Shown: one piece after another, positions 20,556 to 28,834 of the stretch
Position numbering within the stretch: the first letter of the stretch is position 1
Layout: each line of letters starts with the position of its first letter
Source: Lachnocurva sp045579705
GTDB taxonomy: Bacteria; Bacillota; Clostridia; Lachnospirales; Lachnospiraceae
Direction: 5' to 3'
DNA: 64,000 nucleotides
Assembly (NCBI GenBank): GCA_045579705.1
Contig: JAZNMP010000011.1
Location: forward strand, 29,185 to 93,184
Notes under the pieces: model-generated
Database searches by the model: none
What the model was told of the DNA's origin: nothing
The model's input: only the letters and a program-made list of their open reading frames with translations
Program-made: the position numbers and the translations under genes

Positions 20556-23131
20556 ACCGTCACTCTCCTAACTTTCCTTCTGAAGTCTCTACCATCAACA
20601 TCAACTGGAACTCCACCTCTCAGAATCTCAATAATCAGTCTGATTAGTTCGTTAGTGTTCTGCTGAGTCTCACTCATTTCTTCAGTAAGTTCCATAAAAT
20701 CAGAATTGTTTCTATTCAAAGGTGTTACCTGCGCTCCTCTTGGAAGGTGTACAAGCTCTGCTCCTGCCTCACCGACAATTGCACTACCACTTCCACCGAT
20801 AACACCACCTTTAGCAAGCAATGGAATCTGAGGAACATCAAATCTAGAAATCAATCCCTTAAACGGATGTGCTCCTGCGATAGACAGATTTCTCAGCGTG
20901 TCTAACATATTGTTGATAGCGTTAAACGGAACTGATACAACCTTATTTATTCCACGAATAATCGCATTTACAATAGTCTTGAATGCTGAAACGATTCCGT
21001 CTTTGATACCATCAAAAATCTTTCCACCTACTGAGAAAACGTCCTTTACTCTTTTCCAAGCCTTTGAGAATACATCTCCAAAGAACTCAGCAACTGTAGA
21101 AAATACACTCTTGATTCCGTTCCAAGCTTTAGATGCCCCATTTTTGAGACCTTCCCACATAGAACTAAAGAATCCTGCGACTGGCTGAATAATGTACGTA
21201 CTAAACCATCCTGCTACTACATTCCAAACGGCTACTATTCCATCCCATGCAGCGCTTGCTGCTTCTTTAATTCCGTTCCACAATTTGGCGAAGAAATCTC
21301 CTACCGGCTGAATGATATTCGACATAAACCAGTCTGCAACAACTCCCCAAACGGCTTTTATCAGTTCCCAAGTGCCTACCGCCAATTCCTTAATGACATT
21401 AAATGCAGTCACAAAAAACTCGATTCTTTTCTTTATTGGACCGATAACAAACGTTTCAACAAAATCTCCTACTGGAGCGAAGAAACTCTTAATGCTTTCC
21501 CATAAGCCTGAGAAGAAATCAGCTACATTCGAACCGAAACTCTTTAACTTATCCCAAACTCCCGAGAAGAAGTCTGCAATCCCCTCTCCAATCTCTACGA
21601 TCTTATCCCATAAGCCCGAGAAGAAGTCTTTCACTGCATTCCATACGACTCCAGCTACTTCTTTTACCTTGTCAAAGTGTTTAACCAGTAGAATCACCGC
21701 TGCTATTATGGCGGCTACTATTCCAACTGTAATCAGCATAGGAGCGTTGGCTGCTATCTGAGCAGCTGCTAATCCCCATAAACTAGTTGTCTCTGTCTGT
21801 ATCATCAGAATCTTTAGTCTAGTTGAGATTTCCCACGCTGCCTGAACTGCACGATAACCCTTGTATGCTGCAGTTACCGAAACTACAGATATTGCTACAC
21901 CTTCGAGGATAGGAGATAGCTTTTTAAAATTCTTAACCAATTTACCAACATCAACGCTCTTTACGGACTTTGTCAAATTATCAAGCAGATCCTTACCTTT
22001 TTTCGCAAGTTCTCTCAAAGCAGGTGTTAACTTTTCGCTAATTGCTATTTGTAAAGTCTCAAATTTTGATTTCAAAGAAGTTACATCTCCAGCTAAATTA
22101 TCCATCTGAGTTTTAGCCATCTTTTCAGCCGCACCCTTTGAGTTATCTATTGCATTCGTCAATTCATCCCAACGTTCTACATTCGTTCCTAATAAAGCAT
22201 TTACAGACTTCAAATCAACCTTATTAAAGATTGTAGCCAAAGCCTCTTGACGTTCTTGCTGAGACATTCCATCCAAACTCTTATTCAAATCTGTAAAGAT
22301 ATCTTTCAGTGGTCTCATATTTCCGTTTGCATCATATGCCTGGAAACCTAGTTTCTTCATCATATCTGCAGCTTCTTTACTCTTAGGATTCAAAGCAAGT
22401 AAAATATTTCGAAGTGCAGTACCACCTTCAGCACCTTTAACACCATTGTCAGCAAGCAATCCTAATGCAGTAGACAGTTCTACAGTTCCACCTTTCAGAT
22501 CCTTTGCCGTACCACCTACTGTTAGGAACGCTTCACCTAACTGCGCAACAGATGTGTTAGACTTCGAAGATGCTTTAGCCATCTGGTCAACCATATCTTT
22601 TGTTTGACCAATTGATAACCCTAATGCCGACTGCGCATCGGTAACCATATCAGATGCCGAGGCAAGTTCTATATTGCCTGCAGCCGCCAAGTTCAATACA
22701 TTCGGCATCATCTTCACTGTAGTCTTAGCATCATATCCGGCAAGCGCCATATAATTCATGGCATCTGCTGCCTGCTTAGCTGAAAAAACTGTGTCATTTC
22801 CAAGTTTTATTGCAAACTCACGAAGTGTTCCGCTAAAATCTTTAGTCTTAACTTTTGATTCATTAATCTGCTTCGTTGTCTTACCCATTGTGGCTGCTAC
22901 CTGCGACATTGATTTATCGAACTGCATTCCAGTATCAACGGATTTTTTACCAAATGCTATTGCCATAGTTCCGCCAGCAGCTACTGCCATACCACCTACT
23001 TTTGCAAGTGTTCCCAGTCCACTTTTTATCTTTCCACCAAAAGTCTCACTCTGCTGGCCTGCTTTTCTTAATCCTTTATCAAAATCAGAAGCATCGAGCG
23101 ACAAGGATGCAAATAATTCAAATACATTCAT
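20552..23131 (-). CDS. Tail tape-measure protein
   Basis: 859 aa; ATG at 23131 preferred over TTG at 23149 because AAAGGA precedes it. Residues 1-330 carry the TP901-type tape-measure core (LRKAGQQSETFGGKIKSG, FAIKLGNDTVFSAKQAADAM). Several hydrophobic helices lie at 440-480. A long Trp-rich repeat region follows (about 500-740), with recurring DFFSGLWDKI-like and WNGI units. The C-terminus has GGSGSAIVGEAGAELVHL. It sets the length of a long non-contractile tail and is held extended by the two chaperones upstream. Confidence 0.9.
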   Translation of the reverse strand: MNVFELFASLSLDASDFDKGLRKAGQQSETFGGKIKSGLGTLAKVGGMAVAAGGTMAIAFGKKSVDTGMQFDKSMSQVAATMGKTTKQINESKVKTKDFSGTLREFAIKLGNDTVFSAKQAADAMNYMALAGYDAKTTVKMMPNVLNLAAAGNIELASASDMVTDAQSALGLSIGQTKDMVDQMAKASSKSNTSVAQLGEAFLTVGGTAKDLKGGTVELSTALGLLADNGVKGAEGGTALRNILLALNPKSKEAADMMKKLGFQAYDANGNMRPLKDIFTDLNKSLDGMSQQERQEALATIFNKVDLKSVNALLGTNVERWDELTNAIDNSKGAAEKMAKTQMDNLAGDVTSLKSKFETLQIAISEKLTPALRELAKKGKDLLDNLTKSVKSVDVGKLVKNFKKLSPILEGVAISVVSVTAAYKGYRAVQAAWEISTRLKILMIQTETTSLWGLAAAQIAANAPMLITVGIVAAIIAAVILLVKHFDKVKEVAGVVWNAVKDFFSGLWDKIVEIGEGIADFFSGVWDKLKSFGSNVADFFSGLWESIKSFFAPVGDFVETFVIGPIKKRIEFFVTAFNVIKELAVGTWELIKAVWGVVADWFMSNIIQPVGDFFAKLWNGIKEAASAAWDGIVAVWNVVAGWFSTYIIQPVAGFFSSMWEGLKNGASKAWNGIKSVFSTVAEFFGDVFSKAWKRVKDVFSVGGKIFDGIKDGIVSAFKTIVNAIIRGINKVVSVPFNAINNMLDTLRNLSIAGAHPFKGLISRFDVPQIPLLAKGGVIGGSGSAIVGEAGAELVHLPRGAQVTPLNRNNSDFMELTEEMSETQQNTNELIRLIIEILRGGVPVDVDGRDFRRKVRRVTV

Positions 23132-23145
23132 TCTTCTGTATCCTT

Positions 23146-23382
23146 TCAATCTGAGCCATTAAGTTCATCCATAAAGTGCTCAATTATTTCTCCACTCGTT
23201 TTTGTTTCTTGTTTCTGCGCACTCCTCTGTGCTTCTCGGAATTCATTAAGACTCATTTTCATTCCTTCCTCTCCTGCCAACCCTGCTAGGCAATCAAAGA
23301 TTCCTCTTTCAGTCTCTGAAATATAAAAACGGTACGTCTCAGCATCGAATTTTTCTTCGTTTCTTGCCTTGACGTACCGCAA
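23146..23382 (-). CDS. Second tail assembly chaperone, likely made by frameshift
   Basis: 78 codons in frame with TTG at 23382 but no ribosome site close to it. The frame is -1 relative to the upstream chaperone and stays open across its stop. GAAGAAAAG follows AGGAGA by a few bases, a layout that stimulates -1 slipping in dnaX and lambda G/GT. Placed directly before the tape measure, as GT-type chaperones are. Probably translated as a fusion to 23391-23753. Confidence 0.65.
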   Translation of the reverse strand: MRYVKARNEEKFDAETYRFYISETERGIFDCLAGLAGEEGMKMSLNEFREAQRSAQKQETKTSGEIIEHFMDELNGSD

Positions 23383-23390
23383 AAATGGTC

Positions 23391-23753
23391 TTACTTTTCT
23401 TCTATCTCCTCTGAAGTCTCCGTAGCAGAGCCAAAAGGTGCGCCTGTCAGACTCTGACCCTGCGATTGAAAAAGTTCTGCTACCTCTTTATCATTCAGTA
23501 GCTCGATAACTTTTAGTGGTAATGTAAGAGCGCTTACTTTATACTCGGCTGGGTCAACTCCATCGATTCGAGCCATAATCTCAATAACTTCGTGCTTATG
23601 GCTTCTCAAGAGATATGCAACGATTTTCAGCTGATGTTCTTCAGCCTCAACCTTTTTCTGCAGAACTTCATCCGTACAGATTTTTGAAATCGGCTCAAGC
23701 AAATCTGCCAATAAATCAATCGCATCCTCGCCTTTGTAATCTGATAGTTTCAT
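23391..23753 (-). CDS. Tail assembly chaperone (gpG-like)
   Basis: 120 aa; ATG at 23753 with AGGAGG upstream. Helical and acidic (MKLSDYKGEDAIDLLADLLE). Location between the major tail protein and the tape measure fits the conserved chaperone that coats the tape measure. Its 3' end overlaps a -1 frame. Confidence 0.75.
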   Translation of the reverse strand: MKLSDYKGEDAIDLLADLLEPISKICTDEVLQKKVEAEEHQLKIVAYLLRSHKHEVIEIMARIDGVDPAEYKVSALTLPLKVIELLNDKEVAELFQSQGQSLTGAPFGSATETSEEIEEK

Positions 23754-23770
23754 CAATTACCTCCTAAAAA

Positions 23771-24361
23771 TCATCCTGCAGATTCTGGTGTCTCTGCAGT
23801 ATCTTCTTTCTCTGTTGAGTAAAACTCCATAGGAACTTTTTCCTGGTCTGCTAATGAATAATGACCAGTCAACTCAACTGCAATCTGGCCTTTACCGCCT
23901 TTTGTAGTCTGCAGAGAAAATCCGCTTGTAGATAAAGCATTGATAAGTCGAATAGCAACCATTCCACCGCCTGCTTTATCACCTACCCACCAAACATCAC
24001 TAAAATCTGTATCTTTCAATGAGTTTCTAGGAGTAATCTTTCCGCTCTCAGCTTCAATATCTGCAGCTCCGAGTGACATTCTGATCATCTCAGCAGACGT
24101 TCCCAATGATGTGAAAGCCATCTTTGCTTCCCATCCAGTAATATCCTTCAGCTCCTTCATGTTGTTAGGGCAATTATCTACATCCTCACCCATGTCGACG
24201 TAAGAAGGAACGCAAGTAGGATTGATACCGCCCGTTGTAGCACATACAATATCTGTATTTACTACGTTTGGTTCTGCAGGATTGAAACGCTTCAGAACTA
24301 CACCTGCTTCCAACTGCAAAGACTCAAATGTATCCTGAGGAATCTGGTAAAAACGTTTCAT
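23771..24361 (-). CDS. Major tail protein
   Basis: 196 aa; site GGAGGAA. Beta-rich (DTFESLQLEAGVVLKRFNP, GGKGQIAVELTGHYSL). The size and place between the connector genes and chaperones fit the siphovirus tube protein, which stacks in hexamers. Family by context and fold pattern. Confidence 0.8.
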   Translation of the reverse strand: MKRFYQIPQDTFESLQLEAGVVLKRFNPAEPNVVNTDIVCATTGGINPTCVPSYVDMGEDVDNCPNNMKELKDITGWEAKMAFTSLGTSAEMIRMSLGAADIEAESGKITPRNSLKDTDFSDVWWVGDKAGGGMVAIRLINALSTSGFSLQTTKGGKGQIAVELTGHYSLADQEKVPMEFYSTEKEDTAETPESAG

Positions 24362-24372
24362 CTTTTCCTCCT

Positions 24373-24741
24373 TTAATTCTCGGTTAAAAACTCAACCTCG
24401 GTTTGTAAATAATATCTACGTATTTCACGATTCGGATCACTTACTCTCTGAGCAAATGCCGAACCTCTCTGAATCCACACATAGCCGTTGTCAATATCAA
24501 TAACCTTACCGCCTATGCCTATTGCTTCAGAGATTTCATCTTTCTTTAGGGTTATATCCTTCCATGAGTTCGAATAATACCAAAGAGAAGCCGTCATACT
24601 GACCACGTTACCCAAACTTGACGTTGCGACTGAATATGTTATATAGGGTAACTCCGCTCCGTCTGGAACGTCCGATTCGTCGTATGCAGGAAGTCCAAAA
24701 GATTTCCAAAAATCATGAATTGCTTGTTCTTTGTTCATCAT
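24373..24741 (-). CDS. Tail terminator/completion protein
   Basis: 122 aa, starting ATGATG inside the preceding gene. KEQAIHDFWKSFGLPAYDE and PYITYSVATSSLGN fit small head-tail joining or tail completion proteins placed just before the major tail gene. Confidence 0.65.
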   Translation of the reverse strand: MMNKEQAIHDFWKSFGLPAYDESDVPDGAELPYITYSVATSSLGNVVSMTASLWYYSNSWKDITLKKDEISEAIGIGGKVIDIDNGYVWIQRGSAFAQRVSDPNREIRRYYLQTEVEFLTEN

Positions 24742-25087
24742 TCGTTAACACCCATTCTTCAGCATTGACCTGCCTCATATCTAACGTTGCACTATCAGGT
24801 GTCTTCACATCGTCTCCATCCGTTGTGCACCTAAAGATTTTCTTATCAGAATCTCTCTGAAACACTTCATGGAACTGGAGATTAACGTTTTTAGTCGTTG
24901 TGACTGTGTAGATACCTTTCGTTCCCTCTGCTTCAGCAATCTTTGCGTTATCAGAGGTTTCTTTTACAATCGCAGCTTTGAACTTCGCTCCTGGAACCCA
25001 TTTGTTTATAAAGCCTCCGTAGCCATCTTCTACATGGATCTTATCGATCATCGTGCAGTCTTCCATATACTCTTCTAGTAAACTCAT
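24713..25087 (-). CDS. Head-tail connector protein (stopper-like)
   Basis: 124 aa; ATG at 25087 overlaps the preceding stop (ATGA). MSLLEEYMEDCTMIDKI...KVPGAKF-type strands fit gp9/16-like stoppers of siphophages. Assignment is by position. Confidence 0.6.
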   Translation of the reverse strand: MSLLEEYMEDCTMIDKIHVEDGYGGFINKWVPGAKFKAAIVKETSDNAKIAEAEGTKGIYTVTTTKNVNLQFHEVFQRDSDKKIFRCTTDGDDVKTPDSATLDMRQVNAEEWVLTNDEQRTSNS

Positions 25088-25500
25088 GGTCTTATCTTCC
25101 TCCACTGATTCAATCTAGACTTGAACTGCGTCTTCCACGAACAGTCACCAGTACTTGATACTGCTTTCGTAAACGAATAACCGCCAAACGATTCAGACTG
25201 ATACGGAGAATCCACTTTACTTCCGTATTTCTCGTTCCAGTTATTGATTTCTGCTAAAAGGTCTATGACAGTCTTAGGGACTGCCATAGGCCAAATAGCT
25301 CCATCAAATTCTTCATCCGTGAGGTTCTCTGCCGGATACTGATAGACTCCGTCATTAAAGGTTGAACCCACTATGCGAAAATACTGACCCTGTTTCATAT
25401 ACTCTAGGTCAATTCTTCCGTTCTCAATCTGGAAATCGCCCAATACGATAGAAGTCTGAAACCAGTTATTCAATTCTGCGCATAGGTCAGTAATCTGCAT
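25084..25500 (-). CDS. Head-tail connector/adaptor protein
   Basis: 138 aa, first gene after the capsid gene. MQITDLCAELNNWF...AVPKTVIDLLAEINNW fits small adaptor proteins. Coupled to the next gene by a 4-bp overlap. Confidence 0.6.
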   Translation of the reverse strand: MQITDLCAELNNWFQTSIVLGDFQIENGRIDLEYMKQGQYFRIVGSTFNDGVYQYPAENLTDEEFDGAIWPMAVPKTVIDLLAEINNWNEKYGSKVDSPYQSESFGGYSFTKAVSSTGDCSWKTQFKSRLNQWRKIRP

Positions 25501-25511
25501 CTGTTACTCCT

Positions 25512-26609
25512 TTAGCCTGCTGGCTCTTCCTCTGGTGTCTGTGTTCCTGCTGCCTTTGCCTTAGCAATAAACAGTGAACTTGGATTGTAAAGCACTGGCA
25601 TAAACAATCCTGAAGCCTTTGTCCAAAGTACTGCAGGGTCTTTTTCCATCCACTGTGAAACATAAACGTATGGAGATTCTCCTGATGCGTTTACTTTTGT
25701 AAAGTCAACTGCATCCACTTCTGGAGGATTTCCCCAAAGTCCTTCACCCATAAATCCGCCTGGATTTGTTGCGAAGAATGAAATTACATCACTTGGGAAA
25801 TATCTCTCAGATGTAACCACTGGTCTGCCAGTTTCCTTATCGATCTCAGCGCCTGCTCCATATGTAAGGTCGTTTGTGATTACTGTTGTGATTCCATACT
25901 CGTCATTAAGGTATGCTTCAAGAGCACTTCTTCTAACAACTGCTCCCTTTGCTGCTGCTCCGTTGATAGCAGTCTGTACTGACTCATGCTTACGAATCTT
26001 TGACAACATAGCAGTAGATGTGTAAATTCCAGTAAGAGTTACACCCTTAGTCTTAGCTGCTTCAATAATCGCTTCGATCTGTGCAAAAACATCTTTACCA
26101 TCAGAAAAATCAATTTCAAATGTTGTCTGGTCCTGAGCAACACCATAATCAACAGTGAGGTTGAGGTTGTTCTCTTTGATGGTCACTTTACCAGTAGCCA
26201 TAAGTTCATTCTTTGCTACCTTTGAGCGTGTAAATACCTGCTCTGAAAGTCTGATACCATCATTGAGAACATAGTCATAAAGTGCATCTTCTCTAACACC
26301 AGTTCTGAGAAGTTCTCTCATTCTTTCTGACTGATTGATTTTTACCTTAATCAGTCCTTTTTCGATGCTATGAGCATCAACTGGCATTCTGAATGTTGTG
26401 TTTGACTCTGTATCAAACGCATGGAAGTGTGCAGCCATTGGAATCTGATACTCAGATGCAAGGCTATTCCATTTTGCAAGCAGGTTGTCAGTCTTTGTAT
26501 CACCGAATAGTGAATCGATCGGGTCGTTCTGTCTAGTTACCTGGAATCCGACCTCTCGCCAATCGGCATCTTTTACGAATCCTAAAATATTCTTTACGAA
26601 ATTAGGCAT
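25512..26609 (-). CDS. Major capsid protein, gpE-like
   Basis: 365 aa; site GGAGGAA. Contains VGFQVTRQNDPIDSLFGDTK, FHAFDTESNTTFRMPVDAHS and GGFMGEGLWGNPPEVD, which match the Phage_cap_E family pattern. It lies directly after scaffold and decoration genes, behind a strong promoter. It assembles the icosahedral head. Confidence 0.85.
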   Translation of the reverse strand: MPNFVKNILGFVKDADWREVGFQVTRQNDPIDSLFGDTKTDNLLAKWNSLASEYQIPMAAHFHAFDTESNTTFRMPVDAHSIEKGLIKVKINQSERMRELLRTGVREDALYDYVLNDGIRLSEQVFTRSKVAKNELMATGKVTIKENNLNLTVDYGVAQDQTTFEIDFSDGKDVFAQIEAIIEAAKTKGVTLTGIYTSTAMLSKIRKHESVQTAINGAAAKGAVVRRSALEAYLNDEYGITTVITNDLTYGAGAEIDKETGRPVVTSERYFPSDVISFFATNPGGFMGEGLWGNPPEVDAVDFTKVNASGESPYVYVSQWMEKDPAVLWTKASGLFMPVLYNPSSLFIAKAKAAGTQTPEEEPAG

Positions 26610-26627
26610 GTTCTTTTTCCTCCGCTA

Positions 26628-26954
26628 TTACACAAATTTAAAACCAAGTCCTTTAAGTGCAGTCTTTGCAGCGTTGCTGAGTTCATCAGTAAGTCTGCTC
26701 TCATAAACTGTACCTGCAGTAACAACTGAGCCTGGCATATTTCCTGAAGTAACGTCTACGTCCTCATAAATGATTCCGATAGCGTTCGCATCGTTTGAAG
26801 GATAGATTGTTCCGCCCTTTACGATCTTCAATCCGTCTTCATCAGCCTGAACACCAGTCTGTGCAATCTCACGTGTTTCTCTTGTACACTCTTCATGTGC
26901 AAGGAAATATCCTGGCGCATAGGCTCTTCCGTTTTTTGTCTGAATAAAAGACAT
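26628..26954 (-). CDS. Capsid decoration-type protein
   Basis: 108 aa; site AAGGAGG. NGRAYAPGYFLAHEECTRE and GGTIYPSNDANAIGIIYEDV, followed by GNMPGSVVTAGTVYESRL, match head decoration (HK97 or lambda gpD-like) proteins. It lies between scaffold and capsid. Confidence 0.7.
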   Translation of the reverse strand: MSFIQTKNGRAYAPGYFLAHEECTRETREIAQTGVQADEDGLKIVKGGTIYPSNDANAIGIIYEDVDVTSGNMPGSVVTAGTVYESRLTDELSNAAKTALKGLGFKFV

Positions 26955-26957
26955 TCT

Positions 26958-27566
26958 TTATTCCTCCTTAGTTGAACCAAATCTGTTCTCATGGTACTTT
27001 TTAGCAAGTTCAGCAGCCCTGCCACTTGTACCATTTCCACCATTTCCTTTAGGTGGGGTCTCTACATCAGCACCCTTCTTTCCGTTCTGCTCAATGAAAT
27101 CAGCCCATTCGTTCTTAATTGATTCTGTCTTCTTTTCAACATCCTCAATCTTTCCTTCTTCATCCAGCTTCACTTCAGACAGATCAGTTACTTTCAAAAT
27201 TGAATCGATTCGTTTCTCTGATACACCGATTTCTTTTAGGAGTTCACGATATGCTTTTTCAATCTTTGCATCAGCCTCTTTCTTTTCGATCCCTGCCTTG
27301 TAGCTTTCAAACTCTTTCTTAACTTTCTCAAGTTCCTCAGTGCTTGTATTAGCCTTAGCTTCTTCAAGTTCCTTCTGAACCTTCTCGAGACTGTTCTTTG
27401 TCTCTTCTAGTTCTTTCTTTGTCTTCTGTAAATCTTTCTCTTTTTCCTCAGCATTTGCATTCTGTGCTTTGAGTGCAGTAACTGATTCCATATGGGATTC
27501 GATGATTTCATCAATCTTATCTGCTTCAATTCCTAGAGCAGACAAAAACTTTCTTGTTAGTGCCAT
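26958..27566 (-). CDS. Scaffold protein, Phage_GP20-like
   Basis: 202 aa; the ATG at 27566 is used (AAAGGAG) because the ATG at 27608 is only 5 nt from the predicted transcription start. N-terminal MALTRKFLSALGIEADKIDE, a long Glu/Lys coiled coil (about 30-100) and a Gly-rich C-terminus fit the GP20 scaffold family, which shapes the procapsid. Confidence 0.85.
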   Translation of the reverse strand: MALTRKFLSALGIEADKIDEIIESHMESVTALKAQNANAEEKEKDLQKTKKELEETKNSLEKVQKELEEAKANTSTEELEKVKKEFESYKAGIEKKEADAKIEKAYRELLKEIGVSEKRIDSILKVTDLSEVKLDEEGKIEDVEKKTESIKNEWADFIEQNGKKGADVETPPKGNGGNGTSGRAAELAKKYHENRFGSTKEE

Positions 27567-27619
27567 TGATAATTTCTCTCCTTTGCTTCGGTGACGTTTC
27601 TTTGTCATTAGATACTTTT

Positions 27620-27648
27620 ACTATAAAACCGTTTTTCGAGAATTTCAA
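27620..27648 (-). promoter_or_regulatory. Promoter of the scaffold-capsid operon
   Basis: Minus strand TTGAAA, 17 bp, TATAGT: near consensus. A 13-bp operator-like site (27658-27670) lies just upstream, similar to one in the immunity region. Confidence 0.75.
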
Positions 27649-27657
27649 GACAGATTT

Positions 27658-27670
27658 ACGATTTAATCAT
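27658..27670. promoter_or_regulatory. Operator-like 13-mer near capsid promoter
   Basis: ACGATTTAATCAT, one mismatch from the palindrome ACGATTTAATCGT in the divergent immunity region (49592-49604). Confidence 0.45.
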
Positions 27671-27682
27671 CATCAACATCAC

Positions 27683-28005
27683 AAAGAAGTATATTTATAT
27701 ACTTCTTTATATTTATCTTTTCCTTTCTCTTTTCCTTTAGGGGGTTTTTAGGGGTTTTTAAAAAAAGGGGGTTAGGGGTTTTTTAGGGGTTTTTGAATCG
27801 CTGAAACCCTTGAAAATAAAGGATTTTTAAATTTAGTCAAAAATGATTTTTTCCGACTTCCCGAATCAGGTTTTACGATGATTTAAACAGAAAATCTGTT
27901 TAAACCACATTTGAAATCTTCAAAATATGATTTTATTCAAAAAGGGGTTTGGGGGTTTCTTAGGGGTTTCTTGGGGGTTTTTTAGGGGTTTTCTGAAACA
28001 AAAAA
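27683..28005. repeat. Non-coding region with G-run (telomere-like) repeats
   Basis: Two clusters of five G4-5 runs (27740-27789 and 27944-27988) sit in T-rich DNA between the gp10-like gene's terminator and the scaffold gene. A perfect 11-bp hairpin (AAAGAAGTATA/TATACTTCTTT) is at 27683-27708. No coding frame is convincing. Bases 27960-27982 match 44560-44582 exactly (23 nt). Confidence 0.75.
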
Positions 28006-28029
28006 GAGATGCTGCCGAAGCAACATCTC
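28000..28029 (-). terminator. Terminator of the terminase-MuF operon
   Basis: 10-bp stem GAGATGTTGC/GCAGCATCTC with a TTCG-type loop and T6 tail on the minus strand. Confidence 0.85.
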
Positions 28030-28120
28030 ATAGGGAAATAAAAGCGAAACAATCTGTAACCACATTGTTTTATGAGCATATAAATTATATCTCGAAACTA
28101 GTATCTTTTCAATCCCTTTT

Positions 28121-28133
28121 ACGACTTAATCGT
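28121..28133. promoter_or_regulatory. Operator-like 13-mer at the gp10-like gene end
   Basis: ACGACTTAATCGT, one mismatch from the immunity-region palindrome; it ends on the stop codon of the gene at 28133-28603. Confidence 0.4.
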
Positions 28134-28603
28134 TAGGATTTCAGATACTTAATCATAATATCCTTGTACGTGGATATATTGTCTGCCATAGCAGGTTTCA
28201 AAAAAGGTTGCGCAGTACTCCTTGACGTTCCCATCTCAAGATATGGTGCATACTCAACGTTCGTTCCAACATAGACAGTATAATCATTTCTACTGCCTAC
28301 CTTTCCCGAATAACTACCCGAATGAGGACCTGGTGCTGGCTTTCCTGCAGTTCCATTCGCAATAGTATGAGGATTTGTTCCGTGAGTTTTACTACCTCGA
28401 TAACTACTGATTGCAGGCGAATTTCCACCGACTGCATGTGTAATACTGTTTCTCAATAAGCCAGTATCTACCGGACATTTCAACTTCGCATCGCCTTCAG
28501 CCTGGATTCCAACTGCCTCTAGTCCTCTACGTATCTGCTCGTCAGTAGCCTTGCGAACTAAATCTGAGTGGTCTAATAACGTAAAATTAAACTCTTGAGC
28601 CAT
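28133..28603 (-). CDS. HK97 gp10-like head/tail protein
   Basis: 156 aa; site GGAGAG. Contains CPVDTGLLRNSITHAV and NVEYAPYLEMGTS...PFLKPAM, which are the signature segments of the HK97 gp10/minor capsid family. Unusually it lies before the scaffold gene rather than after the capsid, and a terminator follows it. Confidence 0.85.
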   Translation of the reverse strand: MAQEFNFTLLDHSDLVRKATDEQIRRGLEAVGIQAEGDAKLKCPVDTGLLRNSITHAVGGNSPAISSYRGSKTHGTNPHTIANGTAGKPAPGPHSGSYSGKVGSRNDYTVYVGTNVEYAPYLEMGTSRSTAQPFLKPAMADNISTYKDIMIKYLKS

Positions 28604-28606
28604 AGG

Positions 28607-28828
28607 CTACTCTCCTTTCGTGAAATTACCTCTTCTAATATCAATTTCTGTCAAAATAACATCTGCAGGTGTTGCAGGGGCATCCTCTGGAAAACTATTG
28701 ATATAATCTATCAATAACTGCCTTTCTCCATCCGTTTCAAGGCCTATCATAATGTTCTCAGCAAAACCTTCTCGGCTTCGAATATTTTTTAGCAACTCAT
28801 ATAATTCTTTTTCAGTTTGTGTTTTCAT
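28607..28828 (-). CDS. Small acidic protein next to MuF, possible immunity protein
   Basis: 73 aa. MKTQTEKELYELLKNIRSRE and ILTEIDIRRGNFTKGE. It lies 6 bp after a MuF protein with a C-terminal extension following the LQFFA motif, the usual place of an immunity gene in MuF-toxin pairs. No family is recognised, so immunity is only a possibility. Confidence 0.45.
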   Translation of the reverse strand: MKTQTEKELYELLKNIRSREGFAENIMIGLETDGERQLLIDYINSFPEDAPATPADVILTEIDIRRGNFTKGE

Positions 28829-28834
28829 GTTTTA

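Noticed and set aside
20429..23162. Many long plus-strand frames opposite the tape measure
   Set aside because: They are antisense shadows of a gene with biased codon use, without ribosome sites.
27720..28000. Degraded copy of the DUF6291-like gene
   Set aside because: Only the G-run segment and pyrimidine tract match; no other part of the protein can be found in any frame.
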